A stretch of 64,000 nt of DNA from Prunella strophiata (Eukaryota; Chordata; Aves; Passeriformes; Prunellidae), in contig JAZBQD010000015.1 in the NCBI GenBank assembly GCA_036583965.1, positions 82,099,309-82,163,308 of the forward strand, in the 5' to 3' direction. Below, one piece after another: positions 59,683 through 64,000 of this stretch. The notes beneath the pieces were generated by a model that worked only from the letters and a program-made list of their open reading frames with translations, was not told the DNA's origin and did no database searches. Made by a program: the position numbers and the translations under genes. Positions within the stretch are counted from its first letter, which is position 1; the number at the start of each line of letters is the position of its first letter.

Positions 59683-62600
59683 GGAGTAGGGTATTCAGGG
59701 TTCATGTAAATTGTTTCTTGCTTGCTCCCTCAGTGCCCCTGCCCAGTGAAATTTTTCCTTGATTTGGTTTAGTGTGTTCAAGCAGGTGAATGTGTGTTAG
59801 TGTGCTGAAATGGTGTGGGTTTAGAGCCTACCAGGATCTCCCTACTTAACCTTCACATATCTAGTATTAACACAGGGATTAAGTTAATGATTCTTTGAAT
59901 GTTTCTGCATACTTTGAGAGCCTAAGGGTTGCTGTGCATGGAGTTAGTGAGAGGCAGGGAGCATGCTGATGGTGGGTGCTCTGCCATGTCCAAACACCCA
60001 GGTTACAAGATTCAACAGGTTTGCACAAAATGCTTCTAAACAGCAACATGAACACAATGATAATGTGTTTGAGAGGTGCAGATGGGTGACTGGTCCTTGA
60101 TATTCAAGTTAGAATCATGTCTTGAGATTTCAAAGAATCATGTCTGTTCGTCTGTTTCTTATTGCTTTGTGCCAAAACAGAAGTAGGCAATCATATGAGC
60201 ATCTCTTCAGGAAGTGGAAAGGTTAAAAGAGGTTGCTTACTTTAACTATCATTACTCAAAAGAGGCATCATTACTCTTTCTGTTGGTGTGATGCTTATCC
60301 ACTCCACTCCAGCTCTGATTATTATGTCCATGACAGGTAAAGTTGCTCCTGTGGAGAGCTTTCAGAGTAACAGTCTGCATTTTCATGGCCGGATGCCTCC
60401 TTCCAATCTCAAAGCTCTCAACATATTATGAATCCTCTGAATGATATTTCTGTATTATTATTCCTGCTTGAAAAAAAAGGAGAAACTGAATCAGAAAGGT
60501 ATTACACAACTTTCTTAGGGAGATGCAAGCAAGTAAGTACTGACTGACTTTAGTTCCCTGTTATTTTCCCTTGATCTCAAAAATCTCAACCTGAAACAAG
60601 ATACAAATGAGAGGAAATATTTTAATTTTTTAAGAATACTATGTTTTTTTTTTTTCCTTCCTATTTTTTCTTTTTTACTTCATGTTCTACTACAGTTTTG
60701 GCTAAGTCCTACAGCACTGGGCATACTGATAATATGTTCAAGAGGAGTAGAGGGCACTGACAGGTCCTTGAGATTGAAATTGGACCTTTTCAAGAAATTG
60801 TGCCTCTTCAGCTCCCTTCAGGAGCACTGCTGTGCTACTGTTGGATGTTCCCCTGTCATTACATGCATTCAAGGGGTATTCCTTGAGAAAACATACAAGT
60901 ATTTATATATGGAGCAGCAAGCCAAAGGCATGACTAGCAGTGGCTGCAAAGATTAACTGCACACACAGAATTTCAGGAGCTGACTGTCCAGAGACACACC
61001 TGCTTGAACAAATCAATTGCTTGGCAAAGAAGCATCGGGCTCCCCTAGGTGGACAAACATTTAATCTCTATTGTCTTTGCTGCATTAGTCCTCGACTCCC
61101 AGTGGTGAAGCTTTGGAGACACAGCCTCCCCACTGAGGTCTGGGGTGGGATCTGCTCCCTGCTCTGCCACACGTGACTCTTTATTCCTGGCGGTTACAGT
61201 GCTGATCCCTGACACTTGATTCTGGACGGTGGCAATGCAGACATCTGAGCCTTCATGCTTGATCTCTGACACTGGGTCTCTATTAGGAAAGTTACTGGTA
61301 CCTGATCTGCCTGATTACAGCTACTTGATATATGGTGATGTTCCCCATTGTGGCATGTTTACCACTGAAAGTAAACTTGAAACAGCAAGTACAGCAGAAC
61401 CAAAGAATTGAAGAATTTTGCTGTGCTCTGCAGATACTGTGGATGTAAACTTGATGTTAAGAAATGCCATCTTTTAAGGAAAATATCAGGAAGTAGTGAT
61501 GCAGGGTTAAAAGGAGAAAATAAAGAGGAAATATTTAAAAAATCAGTGCTGATCTCAGCACTTCTATCTGTTGTCAAAGCTTCATGCTCTGTCTTAACTC
61601 TGCATGCTGTGTTAAACCCAGACTATCTAAAACCAAAATTAGCTTCCTTCAGCTTCATGTAAAATTGTCTTTTAATGTCGAGTGTAGTTGATTCTATTTC
61701 ACAGTAAGTACATTTCAGTTCAATCAGTGGGTTTCCAGAAGATAGAAAAAACCTTTGACTAAGCAAGCTGGCTGAAATTAGTTTGCAAAGAAATTTATAA
61801 TCTGGCTCATTTCATAAGGTTTTGAATTTCATTGTAATAATTTCACACCCTTGAAGAGAGGGCTGCAAAAGAAAAACTGCACTGAGATGAAAAATAGACA
61901 TGCTTAGTTCCAGCAGGGTGGCAAGTATTGCTCTGCCTTCTTCCCTAGTTAATTTTGCTGAGAACATCATGTGTTGATCAGTCTTCTGTTTTCATGAGCC
62001 ATCATTTTCCAATGCATTCCAGTGTTTTGTTTCAAAACTCTTTGGTTAGCTCCAGTGACAACTATTTTTAATTCTCAAGTTGGATCATATGAATTGGTCA
62101 GGGAATAGAGATTTGCGCTCTGGGTAATCACAGCTCATTTTCTGTAGTGTCAGATGAAAAATTTAGGTAAAAACAAATGCAGCAGTCATGAAATTGAATC
62201 CCTGAGGCAGAAAGGTGAGTGAGGTCATGGCAAGGCTTCCAAATATTTCCAGGTGCAAGCACTATGTTCTAGTGGCAGAAAGAAAGGCTTACAAGCAATA
62301 AAGCAGGGGTTCTCATGTGAGTATTTTTGAGTTAGAGGCTGGCTAGCATCCCAGCTGCAGGTGACTAGTAGCAGTATCTAAAACTGGGGAACATAAGATC
62401 AAATTCGTACCCAGGGAGACCTTCTGAGCCTCAGTCAGACATCAGACCATAGCCAGAAGTTAATCTTTGCTGTTGTCCCTAATGCAACTGTGCTTCGTAA
62501 TTTTGTCCAATGCCTTTTTATCTGCCCTTATTCCACCACCCCATCAATATCCTGTATCAGTGAGTTCCTCCACAAGTAATTAGTGTGAGAATCTGTTGCT

Positions 62601-63743
62601 TCTGATTTGAAACTGATGTGCAGTACTTGTTTTGAAGTGTCTGTATCCTCTTGCACTGGGAGAACTGGCAGTCAGTCTTTCCCTATTCATCTTGTCACAA
62701 CAACCATGATTTTCTAGAGCTGTGGTGCTTCTTACAGGCGTTTGTATGACTCTTCACTGAGTACTGAGGTGAAGGCATAAGGATTAGTTAGAAACCATGT
62801 ATTTATTCATAAAAAAGGGGGAAAGAAAGAGCAACTGAGAGGAGAGAAAACCATTTTATGAAACCATTAAACCAGCTAAACAGACTAATAAATTAAAAAC
62901 TGAACAACATAGCCTAATTGTGAAGTGAGATTGCTCTGTGAAATTGCCTCACCTTTCCAAAGACTATGCATTTTCTCCAGCTTAAGAAAATTGCCTTTCC
63001 AAAGAGTGAAAATCAGGTATTTTGAGAAGAATAATCCCTTTTGCAGTGCTGCTCTGTGTTGTGTAGGCAGAGTGATAAAAAAATGTTTGGTTTCTGATCG
63101 GTTCTCATATATTTCCTACCCTTAGGACAAGATTTAATCCATGATTCCCACTAATGCCATTTTTCCAAGCAACATTCATGAGTTACATGATAGAAGTCAT
63201 GATGACAATACCATCTGCCCCATCTTCTCACAAAATCAAACCCCCACTATTTGATGATCCGAGATGAGAGTTTAGAATGAAATGAAACTCTTTTGTTTCT
63301 TTGTGCTCTCTCATTAGAGCCTAACACAACAGTGCAGTAGAAGGAAGGTTACCAGGCTGGCTCTTGCCCAGGATAGGGACAGACATAACTTAAACAATGC
63401 TGAAAGCCATGATTCAAGTTTCTGTGATGACAGACTTTTTTCTAAGCTTTGTTGTAGTGAGGGCAAAAGGTGGCATTAGTCTTCTCTGCCCCTACTCCTT
63501 GAAACAGTAGCAGGTCTCCTCTTTTAGTCAGGAACAAGAGCAATACCACCTAGCACACTTCTTTCCATTTGTTCTCCATTATAATCTGGGGTTGAACTGT
63601 CCTTAGACATTGCTCACTTTTTCTCTGGCTTGACTATACAGAACTTAGGCTTTAGCTTTAGGCTAAACATCTTTTAGATGACTGGAGTTATATTATGGGG
63701 TTTAGAGGTTCTGTAACTTCATTTTCCTTGTGTTTATACTCAG

Positions 63744-63900
63744 CTTTAACCAGTGTAATAGCTGGAAATCCTTCTGAAAAGAGGAAGGCCACACAGGGTA
63801 TAAGTAGGGCTTTATCTATCTCCACTTTCCCTTCAAATAGGAGAGAGAAAGAGGATGCTACTTGTGTCTGTGATCCCAAAAATATTACAGAGTTTAATAG
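63744..63900 (+). other. Candidate coding exon of MYLK4 or another transcript (unproven)
   Basis: A good acceptor (TTTATACTCAG, pyrimidine-rich upstream) and donor (AATAG|GTAAAA) bound 157 bases that are open in only one frame. That frame encodes a hydrophilic stretch (GNPSEKRKATQGISRALS, NRREKEDATCVCDPKNITEF). It would enter in phase 1 and leave in phase 2, so it cannot follow the 41741-41999 exon directly; another exon would be needed between them. Chance is a fair alternative. Confidence 0.2.
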
Positions 63901-64000
63901 GTAAAAAGGCCCATAACATAGGCTTTCATCAGTTGCATGAAATGAGAAGGGACCATTTTTTTTCTTTCAGTCTGCCCTTCCATGGTGTAGAGGCCATGGA

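Larger units (their letters stand above)
42000..64000 (+). other. MYLK4: MYLK4 intron(s), continuing past the window
   Basis: 22 kb of AT-rich sequence with no kinase motif (no glycine-rich loop, HxDLKPEN or DFG) in any visible open frame, so downstream coding exons are outside. It contains a (TAA/TAG)n microsatellite, C/T and T/G runs, a 20-base palindrome and a 24-base tandem repeat. Two weak candidate exons (54667-54693, 63744-63900) are noted separately. No gene on the minus strand is recognised. Confidence 0.6.

Noticed and set aside
61229..61662. Two adjacent plus-strand frames with an acceptor-like TGCTCTGCAG at about 61432
   Set aside because: No convincing donor follows and the translation matches nothing recognised; probably chance.
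1..64000. CRISPR arrays, operons, rRNA genes, phage or bacterial mobile islands
   Set aside because: Split genes with GT/AG introns and CpG islands show this is vertebrate DNA; no regularly spaced repeats or rRNA-like sequence were seen.

Overview
The window is vertebrate nuclear DNA, almost certainly from a bird and probably a songbird (passerine). Genes are split into small exons with GT/AG borders, two CpG-rich promoters sit in an AT-rich background, and few transposons are visible. One short element combines a tRNA-Ile-like head with a CR1-type 3' tail, the design of the songbird family TguSINE1. The gene order SERPINB - WRNIP1 - MYLK4 is the order I recall from human 6p25, so this is a conserved syntenic block. 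Family and synteny assignments come from reading translations against remembered family knowledge; no search was run.

Layout. (1) 1-9145: a clade B serpin, best called SERPINB1 (leukocyte elastase inhibitor), plus strand, with a CpG promoter near 1010-1382, a probable non-coding first exon, six coding exons (2088-8049) and a 3' UTR ending near a poly(A) signal at 9122. (2) About 9146-13770: convergent intergenic DNA with no recognised gene. (3) 13781-38445: WRNIP1, minus strand, seven coding exons, from an N-terminal UBZ zinc finger and Walker A exon in a CpG island (37918-38445) to the C-terminal MgsA/RarA-type exon at 14265-14540. Its introns carry the SINE, an LTR-like fragment and long A-tracts. 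(4) 38600-64000: divergent from WRNIP1, the first recognised coding exon of MYLK4 (41741-41999, plus strand), followed by more than 22 kb that appears to be MYLK4 intron. No kinase-domain exon is inside the window.

The most important oddity is that both complete genes carry one extra base inside an otherwise intact coding exon: one base at about 6850 in SERPINB1 exon 6, giving an immediate TGA, and one extra C in a CCCC run at 21391-21394 in WRNIP1 exon 4. In both cases the reading frame resumes perfectly one base later and all splice sites are canonical. WRNIP1 is a conserved genome-maintenance gene, so its lesion points first to consensus error in the assembly. For the serpin, a true null allele or young pseudogene stays possible.

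The three genes are not known to work as one pathway: an intracellular protease inhibitor of myeloid cells, a AAA+ ATPase of replication-fork maintenance, and a muscle-type light-chain kinase. I found no rRNA, CRISPR array, intact mobile element or clearly new system. The remaining findings are regulatory motifs, candidate exons and small repeats.
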